Positions 31,369 to 42,385 of a stretch of DNA of 64,000 nucleotides are shown piece after piece. The DNA comes from Trichopria drosophilae (taxonomy: Eukaryota > Arthropoda > Insecta > Hymenoptera > Diapriidae). Location of the stretch: the NCBI GenBank assembly GCA_030407085.1, contig CM059585.1:67692501-67756500 (forward strand). Reading direction: 5' to 3'. The position numbers and the translations under genes are program-made. Every line of letters starts with the position of its first letter. The stretch's first letter is position 1. The notes beneath the pieces are model-generated. The model saw nothing but the letters and a program-made list of their open reading frames with translations, made no database searches and was not told the DNA's origin.

Positions 31369-31839
31369 TAGATATCTTCAGTTATTTTAAAGGTATATCG
31401 CATAAATTATATACGTAATACATGAGTAATATTAGATATATATGAGACATTCTTTTACAAATCGAGCACTTTTTTTTTGAAATTTTTAAATCGCTTGAAA
31501 CTTTTTTTTACTGGTTCTAGGTACAAAATGAGTGGACACGTATATTGGTATTTTTTTTATTTTTTTTCGAAGAAAAAGTTGAAAATACCATATGAGACGT
31601 GTAGATATCGCACGAGCCAAGATAATGAGTAAAAATTAATGGATTAAGATGAAACTAGGTATTCGAGGGTTTTCAGGGTCGCTGATTACGAATCCGACCT
31701 TAAATTTTCAAAATTCAAAATGGCGGACACAAAATTGAAAATTTATCGACGAATGTGTTGGATTTTTAAAATTTTAAGTCGCAGATGCCGTAATGTAATA
31801 TTAATGGCAATAATGCGTATATCCTATTGTATATGTGTA
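31142..31839. other. Pyrimidine tract, (TA)n microsatellite and non-coding DNA
   Basis: A CT-rich block (31216-31278) runs into an uninterrupted (TA)n of nearly 90 bp (31278-31366). Around 31660-31790 is a block (GCTGATTACGAATCC...AAATGGCGGAC) that recurs near 41.75 kb and in inverse form near 55.03 kb. Confidence 0.7.
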
Positions 31840-32352
31840 GGGGAGAGTGGTGTAAGTTGGCACGGTTTTTTTCATTTTGCTACAGAATTTTTTCAGTAAT
31901 AAATTTTAAAACATACTTTGCGGCATTCGAAAGATCATAAATTCCGGCAACTTGTTAATCTAGAAACTTTTTTCTGTCGTGTCTCAGAAAAAAGTTACAA
32001 TTGATTCACCAAAAAGTGAAAAAAGTTACTTTTTTCAAAAGGTGGTGTAAGTTGGCACATGTTGAAAAATTAAGGAGAAAATTATTAATAAGCCTTAAAA
32101 AAATTTTAAACCACGTGATTTGGTGCTACGGTATTGCTGCTAGTCTTATTATATTATTGTATATGGCATAACGGTCTCTAAAATGATGGAGACTAAAAAT
32201 GACCTCAAATAAAAAAAAATATTGTTGTCTTATTCTAATCTTATATAAATTTATATAAATTTTGTTATTTTATTTGCGCCACGTGAATGTTAATATTTCA
32301 TGTAAAAATGGTGTTATCGCCTGTAAACGTGTACTAAATAAAGAAATAAATA

Positions 32353-32410
<58 letters not shown>

Positions 32411-32821
32411 TATATAATATACATAAATAAAACATGCTAACTTACACCACCTTCCATGTGCCAACTTACACCACATGTATATTTTTTATATTTTATGTAA
32501 TAAATTATTTACCCTATATTTTTTCGTAACATAACAAATACCAATAAAAACAGTTTAAAAAATAAAGTAAAACACACACTTTCCTTAATTAAAATTTGAA
32601 TGCAAAATATTCTTTTACGTGCATTCGACGACATAAATTGACACTTTAGAACTATCGAATATTGTTTGGATGTCGTATTGCTTCGAAGGAAAAAAGTAAC
32701 AACGACTACATACCATCAAAAGTTGCCGTGTATTAAAGTTAGTTTATAGTGTAGAAACGGTAAGTCTGGCAACACTGTAACGCTTAAAAATTGGACTGTG
32801 CCAACTTACACGACTCTTCCC
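31840..32821. mobile_element. Non-autonomous Tc1/mariner-like element (982 bp)
   Basis: Flanked by TA at 31838-31839 and 32822-32823. The ends GGGGAGAGTGGTGTAAGTTG and the complement of CAACTTACACGACTCTTCCC match at 24 of 27 positions. The GTGTAAGTTGGCAC core recurs inside in both directions near 32044, 32437 and 32461. A (TA)n tract lies at 32348-32406. There is no transposase frame. The TA duplication suggests the Tc1/mariner superfamily. Confidence 0.8.
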
Positions 32822-33019
32822 TATATACTACAATAATTTTGACAATTCAAATGATGCACACAGCATTCGAAAGTAGACCGATTTAGCTTAATTTTTAGCC
32901 CAAACACAATTTCCTTGATGCAAACGAATTATGGAGAGCCCGGGTGGCCGAGTTCATAAATTGTGCCTCATGTATATACAGGGTGATCCAAAAGTCTTGG
33001 AACACCAAAATATCTCACC

Positions 33020-33390
33020 GAGAGAACATTTTCGCGGAAAATGTTTCAGACAAAAGTTTATGGATTTTTTCCCTGGCTATTTAATGGTACCATAGAATTT
33101 GACCTTGACGGTTACTCCCAAGTCAAATTTCCATTTTTTTAAATGGAAACTTCCATTTTTTTACTGATTCGGAAAGAGCACCAAATTTTACGCCCGAATA
33201 TGGTATGGCCGTTTTTTTTCGGCAAGATTGCAAGGCCTAGCTTAAAACTCCCGGAACTGCGAATTAATTCAGCGAGAGGTGATTTTCGGGGAAAATGTTT
33301 CCGACAAAAGTTTCGGGATTTTCCCTGGCTATTTAATGGTCCCATTGAATTTGACGTTGAAAATGTCCTTGAAGATTATTCTAAGATCAA
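33020..33390 (+). repeat. Satellite-like dispersed repeat, copy 3
   Basis: It starts with the tail of one monomer (GGAAAATGTTTCAGACAAAAG at about 33036) and continues into a full one. TGACCTTGA is at 33100. It is preceded by ACAGGGTGATCCAAAAGTC near 32980, an end-like motif. Confidence 0.8.
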
Positions 33391-33889
33391 GATTAATTTT
33401 CTTAATGAAGTTATGAGTATCTTCCAGTATTGAGAGTGATTAAATTCATTTTGTTCAGTCTATGCTGTTACTGGACGAGCTGCTGTAGGGAGATCATTCA
33501 CAGTTTACTGTTCTGTTAATAGTCGATTTAGAAATCAGTTCTTGTCCTCTAATTTTAGAAATAGAATAATAAACTGTTTAAAAATAGAAAACATACATAT
33601 TACGCAACACTTGCGCAAAGTGAATTTGACCGCACGAACAGCGACAGCGAGCACGAGTCACCAGCAAAGTAAATAAAGAACATACATTCACATTACATTT
33701 ATACGTGTACAGTCTTATAAGGTTACATTTTGATCTTTACTTTATCGTTTTGTCAGATACACGGATTTCCTATTCAAACGCCATATTTAGCATCATTTCG
33801 GTAAAAAAATGCATACGTATATATCGTACAAAGTGCAATGGCTACGTTAAGTGAACGAGAAAGAATAGCTATTTTTTATGATGCGAACC
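33391..33889. other. No gene; possible transposase start relic
   Basis: At 33839 a short frame reads MATLSERERIAIFYDANLV then stops. It resembles the start MTAQLSERERVIK at 35296, so it may be a lost copy of the same transposase family. Confidence 0.35.
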
Positions 33890-34280
33890 TTGTTTAGAGA
33901 GGGACTAGTAGCTTTCAGGAATTTTGTTCGCTTTCCATTTAAAAAAATAAAATTGACCTTGGAATAACCTTCAAAGTCAAGTTCTATGCTACCATTAAAT
34001 AGCTCGGGAAAAGAACCTGAAAATTTTGTCTGAAACAATTTCCCCGAAAAGGACCTCTTGCTGAGTTAATTTGCTGTTCCGGGAGTTTTAAGTTTGGCCT
34101 TGAAAGGACATTGCCTAAAAAAAACAACATGGCATATTCGGACGTACAATTTGTGCTCTTTCCGAATCTATGAAAAAATAGCAGTTTACATTTTAAAAAA
34201 TAAACTTGACCTTGGAATAGCCTTCAAGGTCATGTTCAAGGTCAAGTTCTATACTACCATTAAAGAGCCTTATTTCTTGT
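33890..34280 (-). repeat. Satellite-like dispersed repeat, copy 4 (inverted)
   Basis: The reverse complement shows the same block order, with parts of two monomers. TCAAGGTCA is at 34224 and 34236. Confidence 0.8.
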
Positions 34281-34639
34281 AAAGAAAGGAACTGATTTCG
34301 TGACAAATAAGTATGAGTACTTAAAAAGCGAATGTAAATAAAGTATACTCATTTCATTATTGCGAAAATCGTCGTCCTAAGGCTCCAGCGCGTTTGAATA
34401 CTGTGCATTCGTAAAATATTTATATTAAAACCGATTGCAGTTTCATTGCGACTTTTCGAAGGATCGAGGAGTCAAGGTCGTCCATCATAATCGAAAGAAA
34501 TAGTTTTACTGTATACCACTTTTTTCCGTCGAGACCAATTAAAAATGTTTATGTAATATGTAGGTACCAAACTAAATGCTCCAACGTTTAACGGACTCTG
34601 GGAATCTTATGGATACTCGTTAACTTCAGCGTCATATTT

Positions 34640-34900
34640 AATTTGACCTTGACAAGACCTTGAAGGTTATTTCGATGTTAAGTTTATTTTTTAAATGGAA
34701 ACCCCTACTTTTTCTCGTGGATTCTGAAAGAGCACAACATTTTACGTCCGAATATGATATGACCGATATTATAGTCACGATCATTTCAAGGTGAAACTTA
34801 AAAGTTCCCGTAACGGCGAACTAACACAGCGAGAGGGTATTTTCGTGGAAAATTTTCAACACAAAAGTTTAAGGATTTTTCCCAAGCTATTTAGTATTAC
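34640..34900 (+). repeat. Satellite-like dispersed repeat, copy 5
   Basis: Diverged monomer in plus orientation, with TGACCTTGA at 34644 and the blocks GAAAGAGCACAACATTTTACG and CCGAATATGATATG. Confidence 0.75.
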
Positions 34901-35295
34901 CAGTGTGTGTGCTATTTTCGATGATACTGTTCATAATTTATGCTCAAACAGATATCCTAAACGTGTGTCGAAAAGGAATACTATGTCACAATCTAAGAAA
35001 TCGGAGGATAACAAAATTTCTAGTTTATGTATTTATTTACATTTACTTTCGACATTCTCCAAGCCTCATTCTCGTCTTCATTAATATCTGCGTGCTTGTG
35101 GCGTGCCTGGTCCTCTGACCAAGAGGACGTGTCATTCGCATAACTGTTGTGACATTTTTATGCTTTAGACATCGCAATTTACTGTTTTTCATAAAGTAGT
35201 GTCATACTTATTTCGTTTCGGCAGTCCATCGCGGCGAATTTATTGGTTTAAATTTGACAAAAAGGACATTTAATTTCTTCCTCATTTGTGAGTAA
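34901..35295. other. No gene recognised
   Basis: Two overlapping plus-strand frames have no motif. This is probably the 5' flank of the transposon relic that starts at 35296. Confidence 0.35.
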
Positions 35296-35331
35296 TGACG
35301 GCACAGCTTTCAGAAAGAGAGCGGGTTATTA

Positions 35332-36523
35332 AAGGGTTTTTCAATAAGAGCGCTTCAACTTCTTTTTTGAATAAAACACAAACGGTTTGACTTTTCAAGT
35401 ACCTTTTTCTTTTTATTTTCGAATGTAAACATATACATTTAAGAATGAAACTCGATTTCTTTTGCATGACCACCGCGTGCACGTTTTACGAAGTCCAATC
35501 GTTGAACCCAATTTTCTACCACTTTTTCGCATAAATTGGGTGAAATTTCAGAAATTCGCGTTCAATATTCGCTCTGAGCTCTTGTAACGTCGCCGGCTGA
35601 TTGGCATAGACCAATGACTTCAAGTGACCCCAAAGAAAATAATCAAGAGGTGTCAAATCACACGAGCGCGGCGGCAACTCGACGGGTCCATTTCGCGAAA
35701 TAATACGCTCATCGAACTTAAGTCTTCAATAAGGCGATTGTAACGTACGATGTGTGGCTTGTGGCCCCGTCCTGTTGAAACCACATTTCGCCCAAGTCCA
35801 TTCCATTCAATTGCAGCCAAAAAAAATCGTTTATCATATCGCGGTATCGATTTCCATTGATAGTAACGTGGCGATCGTTATCGTCGACGAAAAAATATGG
35901 CCCAACGACGCCGCCGGCATGTAATCCGCACCAAACAGTGATTTTTTGGGAATGCAACGGTGCCTCATGAATTACGTGTGGGTTGCTTTCTGTCCAGTAA
36001 CGCATATTTTGCTTGTTGACAAATCCATTTAGCCAAAAGTGAGCCTCATCGCTGAAGATGATTTTTCGATGGAAATCTGCATTATTTTCGAATTGCTCTT
36101 GGGTCCAATTCACGAATCGGCGTCGCTTCAAATGGTCAAACGGCTTTAGTTCTTGTGTCAGCTTGATCTTATACGGATGTAAGCCAAGATCTTTACGCAA
36201 AATTCGCCACAATGACGTCACTGAAAGGCCCAATTGTTGCGAACGTCGCGTGAGCGACACATTCGCGTCTTCTCCAACTGAAGCGCTAACGGCTGCGATG
36301 TTTTCAACACTTCGAGCACTTCTTGCTCTCACGGGCACCGGAACATTATGTAGCGAAAATGTAGACTCAAATTTTGCCACTAGACGATCGATTGTCGAAC
36401 GGGATGGCTTGTTAAATGGACCGTGAAATGACCGTAATGCTCTTAACGTGGCAACAACAGAACGATTATTTTGGTAAAAAATTTGAATAATTTGCAATCG
36501 CTGTTCAAGTGTGTAGCGTTTCA
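35332..36523 (-). pseudogene. mariner-like transposase, C-terminal frameshift
   Basis: The likely start is MKRYTLEQRLQIIQIFYQNN at about 36523, not the upstream ATG at 36620, because family members begin there. A helix-turn-helix region is followed by LGLSVTSLWRILRKDLGLHP, then KIIFSDEAHFWLNGFVNKQN (first Asp), ITVWCGLHAGGVVGPYFF and EMWFQQDGATSHTS (second Asp). The open frame ends at 35718. Beyond it, in other frames, the minus strand still reads the third acidic block region and a tail ending near 35400, so one or more indels after residue about 265 disabled it. Confidence 0.9.
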
Positions 36524-36636
36524 TGATGAAATGTATACTAATGAAGTTTCCAAATAACAAAAGAACAATGAAAAATACGGTGTCGTTCGGCGCCCCTATC
36601 GGAAAAATGTTGAAGCGCACCTATTGAAAAACCCGC
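35332..36636 (-). mobile_element. mariner-like element (1,305 bp)
   Basis: Flanked by TA at 35330-35331 and 36637-36638. The ends AAGGGTTTTTCAATAAG and GCGGGTTTTTCAATAGG (inverted) extend with GCGCTTCAAC. The length is normal for a mariner. It carries a single transposase gene on the minus strand and lies inside another transposase gene. Confidence 0.92.
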
Positions 36637-37440
36637 TATTTTAATGATGAGAGGATGGGGTGACCGACAATGATCGTATGATCAAGTGAAGACACTCTTC
36701 AATAATACTTTTTGTAATCAAGGTTAAGGTATTTAAAATCAACGGTTGAATGTACAATTATGCGATTTAATGATACAGGAACAAATAAAAATCGCGAAAA
36801 ATCTGGAAGACCGAAAAGTGAAACCACAGATGAGAAGGCATTGGAAGTAACACAAGCTTTCGTGGAGAATCCAAGACTCTTTGTGAGTCGAGCATCGCGG
36901 AAACTTGAAATTAGCGCAACACCTGTTCGCAGGAATCTATAATTTATCTAGTTTATTCTTATAAATTTCATCTTATTCAAGAATAACATGATCATGATTA
37001 CGATCGCCGTAATGAATTTTGTGACGTAATGATGACACGGATAGACCAGCAGCCTGATTTCTTGTGCCATATCGTTATTTCAGATGAAGCAACCTGTACA
37101 GTCGACGGCGAAGTGAACCGTCAAAAGAAGTCGTTTTTGGACCGATGAGAACCCTGATTGGGCTACGCACATACGCAAAATTCTCAGAAACTGAACGTAT
37201 GGGCCGGAATTTACAATATTTTAATTGGGCCATTTTTTATAGATGGCAATTTGAATGCCGTTGTTTATGAAGAAATGCTAAGTAATCAAATAATACCATC
37301 TATAACTCACAAAGCCGGTGACGATTTCGACAATGTTTGGTTTCAACAAGATGGAGCCCCACTGCTTGACGGTGTAGTAGTACGAAACTATCTCAATGAG
37401 ATATTTCCAAATCGATGGATTGGTAACCGTTTAATAATAA

Positions 37441-37490
37441 CGATTGAACACACACACACACACACACACACGCGCGCGCGCACACACCCG
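37441..37490. repeat. (CA)n/(CG)n microsatellite
   Basis: CACACA then CGCGCG, the same kind as at 14926. It marks the junction between the transposase relic and the LINE. Confidence 0.9.
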
Positions 37491-37633
37491 CGGGAGTCTT
37501 GCTGGTTCCTTCTAACGGGCGCGTCCTCAGGTGACGGATCGGGGAATGCTAGTAAAAGGTATCGGAGAAATAAAATACCCGACGGGGAACAAAGAACTAG
37601 CTAGGGGAAGGAACCCCGAACAATAAACCAACT

Positions 37634-38977
37634 ATGGAAGATCAGCTGCAGATAAAAGTTTACTGTGCAGGGGTCGGATCCCCAGTACCGGCGTCGGGCA
37701 CGAGTGAGCAAGCGGGGTCTCCGGCGACGTTATCAGGCAATCGCAGTGTTGTTGGGGTTGGTCACTCGGCCTCAACAGTATTAAATGTTACAAGTGACAG
37801 TCTGTCAGGAAAGGCGCACGAGTCTGTAAGTTTCGAGCGCCTGGAAGATAAACTTCAGCTCCTTGCGAAATGTATCCAGGAAAAGAAAAATCTCCACAAG
37901 TAGCTGAAGAATATGGCCAAAGCACACTGCGTGCCTTTAGCTATTACGCCAAGGCACGAGAAAGCTCGGGGGCTTCGCAGTCGTGCATCACCTGCAAAGA
38001 TGGGGCGAGCCAAACGTCGCCCCTGTTCCGCAAGCCCCCAGAACTTCCCGAGCGTAAAGGACCGCTGAAGTTGCCAGCGACAAAAAGGGTCAGGAGAGAA
38101 AAAGAAGAACGCCCCATACCATCACCATTAGCTGCAGAACAACGGCGGCAAGCCCAATCCAAAGACCAGGACTGGGTTACGGTGGTCAAGAAAGGCGTAA
38201 AGAAGAAGGCGGATCGTCAGCAACAACAATGGCAGCAGCAGCAAAAACAACAACGGTCGCAGCAGCAACAACATCAGCAGCAGCTGGGAAAGGATGTCGG
38301 CAAACGACACAGGGTAGTCGACCTGACCCCTCCGCCCTGATGCCATCAAGATCAAGGCAGCAGAAGGTGGGTCATATGTCGACATCCTGAAGACAATAAA
38401 AGCAGCACCAGAACTGCGAATTTTAGGAGAAAGGGTGACCGCCATCAGGCGGACGAAAGCAGGCGAACTACTCCTAGAGCTTGCGACGCCTGGCGTGTGC
38501 ACCCAAGACGTCCAAGCAGTGGCCACGTCCATCCTAAAAGGGACAGCTGTCGTACAGACACTGTCCCACAAGGAAGTCATCAAAGACATGGGCGAAGCCA
38601 CAACTAGGGAGGAGGTGGCTCAGGCCATCATTGAGGTGACTTCACCGGAAGCAGTGACCCCTGAGAATATCAAGCTCAGGGGAGCATATAGTGGAACCCA
38701 GGCGGCCAATATCTTGCTTTCCGTCGCAGTGGCGAACATACTGCTGCAAAAGGGGAAGCTCAAAATTGGCGGGATTAAATGCCGGGTTCGACTGCGTGAA
38801 AGATCCCCGCGCTGCTGCTGGTGCCACGAGAGCGGACACCTGGGAAGGGATTGTAAGAGCGCGGTCGATCGCTCGGCGCAGTGCTTCCGGTGTGGTCAAG
38901 AGGGCCACAAGATTGAGGACTGCGTACTCAAACATCGGGCAACACAAGAGGTTGGAGCACCGACTAACAATGGATAA
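37634..38977 (+). pseudogene. R1-type ORF1 (Gag-like) with CCHC zinc knuckles
   Basis: Frames at 37634-37903, 37870-38340 and about 38330-38977 together form one ORF1 with two shifts. The middle part is Gln-rich (QQQQWQQQQKQQRSQQQQ, about 38220-38285). The last part holds a conserved region (SYVDILKTIKAAPEL near 38375) and two knuckles, CCWCHESGHLGRDC and CFRCGQEGHKIEDC. It binds RNA in related elements. ORF1 ends at a TAA at 38975-38977 that overlaps the ATG of ORF2 at 38970-38972 (ATGGATAA), the overlapped start usual for this clade. Confidence 0.82.
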
Positions 38978-39165
38978 GGTGATCTAAATACACCTCAATC
39001 ACTGTGCGGTGGCCCAGGACCTGCTGTTCCTACTGGTCAAGGAGGAGAAGGCCGATATCGCCGTCATCAGCGAGGCTTACCGTGATCTTTGTGAACCGAG
39101 TTGGATGAAGGATTCCACCAGCAAGGCGGCCATCTGGGTGTGCGGGAATCTCCACATATCCAGGC
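38970..39165 (+). pseudogene. R1 ORF2 endonuclease start, first copy
   Basis: The ATG at 38970 is followed by a stop at 38985-38987, then HLNHCAVAQDLLFLLVKEEK, ADIAVISEAYRDLCEPSW and VCGNLHIS. It is the N-terminal part of the APE-type endonuclease and ends abruptly where RT sequence begins in another frame. Confidence 0.78.
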
Positions 39166-39990
39166 ACTCGAAGATCTGAACGTGCCGCTCTACCTAAGAG
39201 AAGCCATCTCAAGCTACCTTACAGACCGGACCTTGTATTATGACACCGATGACGTCAGGCACTCATACAACATCACGGGTGGCGTGCCGCAGGGCTCGGT
39301 TCTGGGACCCTTGCTCTGGAACGTCTTATATGACGGACTGCTCAGGCAATCCCTTCCAGACGGGGTGTCCATGGTAGCTTTCGCAGACGACCTTGCACTA
39401 ATCGTCGTCGCGAAGACCATCGACGAGGTGCAATTTAGCAGAGATGAAGCTATCGAGGTAGTAGCTAGGTGGTTGAGCAACCATGGGTTAGATCTGGCGG
39501 CAGAGAAGACGGAGGCGGTGCTCATCTCTCGAACGAAGAAAAGGGTATACGCCACTTTTATGGTGGAAGATACGCAGATCAGGACGGTGGACACTATTAG
39601 ATATCTTGGAGATACTCTAGATGCGCGGCTGTCGTTCAAACAACACCTGATGAACACAGGCGCAAAGGCTTCCAAAGTGGCTCGTACGCTCTCCAGCATC
39701 ATGCCCAATATTGGGGGGCCGAAACAGCCGCGACGGTCCCTCCTTTCATCGGTAGTAAGCTCCGTTATTCTTTACGGGGCACCGATCTGGGCTGATGCCA
39801 TGAACATCCATAAGAGCTACGGAGCCACCTGTCGGCGGGCTTATAGAACAGCCGCCCTAAGAGTGGTCCGTGCCTACTGTTCTGTATCGGACATCGCTCT
39901 CTCGGGACTCCCTCCCATAGACCTTCTTGCTACTGAGAGGGCAGCTGTACACCGCGAAGGCAGGTGTACAAGGCAGGACATCGCCGACCA
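39166..39990 (+). pseudogene. R1 reverse transcriptase, partial
   Basis: It begins within RT at QALEDLNVPLYLREAISSYL and holds GVPQGSVLGPLLWNVLYDG, then VAFADDLALIVVAKT (catalytic FADD), KTEAVLISR, IRYLGDTLD and the thumb region. It ends with YGAPIWADAM and SVSDIALSGLPPIDLLATER. The fingers and part of the palm before it are missing. The frame is open from 39101 through the following endonuclease copy to 40339. Confidence 0.87.
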
Positions 39991-40590
39991 GGAGCTGCAG
40001 TTCCAGCTGGTCAAGGAGGAGAAGGCCGATATCGCCGTCATCAGCGAGGCTTACCAGGATCTGTGTGAACCGAGTTGGGTGAAGGATTCCACCAGCAAGG
40101 CGGCCAGCTGGGTGTGCGGGAATCTCCACATATCCAATAAGATGGCCGACCCCCTGCCCAGCTTCATCCGGGTGGAGGTGGCTGGTATAAGAATATACAG
40201 TTGTTACCTCCCTCCCAGTCTTACCATCAACGAGTTCCAACAATCCCTGGAGGCCACGGTCACCAGTGCAAGAACCTACGGACTTCGACTAGTGATCGGG
40301 GGGGGGGGGGGGGGCTTCAATGTGTTCGGAATGGGGTAGCGCAAAGACCAACCATAGAGGATATGCCCTTATTGAGGCCTTCTCGTTACTGGAGTTGGAG
40401 ATCGCTAACACGGGGGAAAGCCGACCTACTCCAAGGCCGGCAAGTCCTCCGTAGTCGACCTGACCTTCGTCGACCCAAAATTGATGGGGGAAGGGTTGGG
40501 CTGGAAAGTTAGCGACCGATACACGGGCAGTGACCATCAAGCCTTGATGTACCAGCTCCAACTGACCGGTAGAGCAGCAAGAAGGGTTCA
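39990..40590 (+). pseudogene. R1 endonuclease, second copy
   Basis: It repeats the first copy (LVKEEKADIAVISEAYQDL, WVCGNLHISNKMADP) and goes on to IRIYSCYLPPSLTINEF and TYGLRLVIGGGG. There a G-run of about 13 replaces the usual GDFN context and shifts the frame. Downstream frames give SSVVDLTFVDPKL and YTGSDHQALMYQL, the catalytic Asp and His boxes of the endonuclease. Confidence 0.83.
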
Positions 40591-40659
40591 ATGTTTGAGG
40601 ACAGAGAGATGGGCACCGGCCACCTTCGATCAAGAGATGTTCCTTTACAGAATGACGAA

Positions 40660-40790
40660 TGCATGCCCAAAGGCTTCCAATATGGCCCGTACGCTCTCCA
40701 GCATCATGTCCAATATGGGGGGGGGGGGGGGTGCGAAGCCCGGACGGTCCCTCCCCTCATCGGTAGTAAGCTCCCCTCCGAATGCCCCAG
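40660..40790 (+). pseudogene. R1 reverse transcriptase, second short piece
   Basis: KASNMARTLSSIMSNMGGGG matches KASKVARTLSSIMPNIGG at 39668-39720, with PGRSLPSSVVSS after a G-run. It is about 130 bp of RT thumb-side sequence. Confidence 0.75.
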
Positions 40791-40800
40791 TATAAGGGCC

Positions 40801-41847
40801 TACTTTTGGATGGGTGGGGGTTCCGCCCCAGACCCCCCCCCCCCCGTAAAACTATCCTAACCCAACCTGTACTAAAACCCATCTAAAACACTGTTCTATG
40901 TTCCCGCCCCGATATATACGGGGCTGGAAACAACCAATGTCGGTTCTAGAAACAACTTTCAGACATAAAAGTCTTCAAGGTCCGACCTGGAAACAACCTT
41001 TTTACGTATGAAAAGGATCTGGAACCAAACTTTAGCCATATGTAGATCCATATATTTTATTTAACATTCTGACTATATACCAGTAATACGCAGTAATTGT
41101 AAAATTATATTATTATTACCCAACGATAATTATCAGTAACATTGTTTCAGAGGAACAATTGCCGTAAGTAACCGCATTACATGGCTAAACATGTTACGTG
41201 TTTCGCGGCGCAGCGCGTTGGACCGGCAAAACAAGCAGCCTTACAGTATATGCGGTCGCGCGTTTAGTTTCATTGCAGCTTGTAATATGACAGTGATCAA
41301 AATTTTTAAAAATATTTCGTTAAAGTTGAAGAGTTTCTGCGTATATGGGCATTGTTCTAATTATTAGAAATAATATTATATTAGCCAATAAAATAAAAAT
41401 ATTATAAAGCCAATAAAATTAATTTCTAATAATATTAGAAATTAATTTTATTGGCTTTAGAATTGATCAAATGACAGGAAAAACCTTGCGTGACTGATTT
41501 ATACCCAATGTATTTTTTTTTTAATGTAACATGTTACGTTATTCGTAAAATTAGTTTTTAGTTTTGTAACGTTTAATATACATAAAAAATTCAGTTCTTT
41601 TGCTTATGGCCTAATTTTTAAGCTAGTATATAAAATTAAACGTCTAGTTAATAGTTATTCAAATTTAAAATAATGGATTAAATATGGCGGACTATTTTTA
41701 CAAAATTTCTTTGATTTTTATAAAATTTGATATGTTAGCGTTTTTGAGGCCACTGATTACAAATCCAAAGTCAGTTTTCATTAAAATTTGAAATCCAAAT
41801 ACATGATTTAACATTAAGGATACCAAAATATTAAATTTGTAAAGAAT
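40801..41847. other. Non-coding; poly-C run, degenerate repeats and a hairpin
   Basis: It holds a C-run near 40837, TGGAAACAAC repeats at 40920-41035, and a perfect 53-nt hairpin at 41406-41458. The block at 41740-41790 resembles 31670 and 55030. Confidence 0.5.
41406..41458. repeat. Perfect 26-bp inverted repeat with 1-nt centre
   Basis: AAAGCCAATAAAATTAATTT...CTAATA is followed after one base by its exact complement. A diverged partial copy of the arm precedes it at about 41385-41400. Confidence 0.9.
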
Positions 41848-42188
41848 AATTGTATGATTAAACGAACTTACTTGTAAGTGATGTTCAATCATGATTGTGT
41901 TCAGCGCCTCTTCCGAAGAGATCAATGTGTAGTGCTTCTGTGATGCACCAATTCCGTCACAATTTTTAAAGTCAAAAAGTTCTTTTCGTTTGTCAGCTGT
42001 TACATAATTTGTCGAATCTGTCATTTTTTTTAAAAGTTTTGCCGTAACATAAGGGTGTTTTTATTTATAAATTAGGGATAATAAACAGGGATATAATTAT
42101 GGGCGGGTGATTGATTTCTTCGGAAGAGGCGCTGAACACAATCATGATTGAACATCACTTACAAGTAAGTTCGTTTAATCATACAATT
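41848..42188. repeat. Perfect 72-bp inverted repeat flanking an exon-like segment
   Basis: 41848-41919 is the exact complement of 42117-42188. The left arm continues on the minus strand into a frame starting at 42025 (MTDSTNYVTADKRKELFDFK...), with ACTTACAA|GTAAGT at its end, like a splice donor. The start of this segment is repeated in plus orientation at 46711-46822. Confidence 0.85.
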
Positions 42189-42385
42189 GTGTTACGCGCC
42201 TCTTCCTCGAGATCAATGTGTAGTTGTTTAAAGTCTATTACGGCATTCAATGAGTATTAAAATCAGAAATAATATGAACAAAAATTGAATAACTTATAAG
42301 GAAAAATTGAATCTTATATTTTTATTGTATTTAATTATTAGTAATTATACCAATAAAAATACCTGAGTATTAATAATAATTATAA

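Larger units (their letters stand above)
35296..37440 (+). pseudogene. Tc1/mariner-type transposase (DUF4817/DDE_3 group) split by a mariner
   Basis: The start MTAQLSERERVI at 35296-35331 is interrupted by a complete mariner (35332-36636). The gene resumes at 36639 with LMMRGWGDRQ, then RFNDTGTNKNREKSGRPK and RASRKLEISATPVRRNL (helix-turn-helix part). The catalytic core follows with CHIVISDEATC near 37070-37100, LNVWAGIYN and NVWFQQDGAPLL, then YLNEIFPNRWIG near 37410, where a CA microsatellite cuts it off. Two catalytic Asp residues are visible; the last acidic block is lost here but is present in the fragment at 2439-2723. Several frame breaks are present. Confidence 0.8.
37491..40800 (+). 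mobile_element. Scrambled R1-clade LINE
   Basis: The order along the plus strand is ORF1 (37634-38977), start of ORF2 endonuclease (38970-39165), reverse transcriptase part (39166-39990), endonuclease again (39990-40590), then a second short RT piece (40660-40790). In a normal R1 element there is one endonuclease followed by one RT, so at least two deleted copies are joined. It is GC-richer than its surroundings. Homopolymer runs of G and C lie at 40300-40312, 40717-40729 and 40837-40847. Confidence 0.85.

Noticed and set aside
31185..31418. Plus-strand frame with Tyr-Ile repeats
   Set aside because: Translation of a pyrimidine tract and (TA)n.
38128..38601. Minus-strand Leu-rich frame over R1 ORF1
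   Set aside because: Complement of the Gln-rich CAG/CAA stretch.
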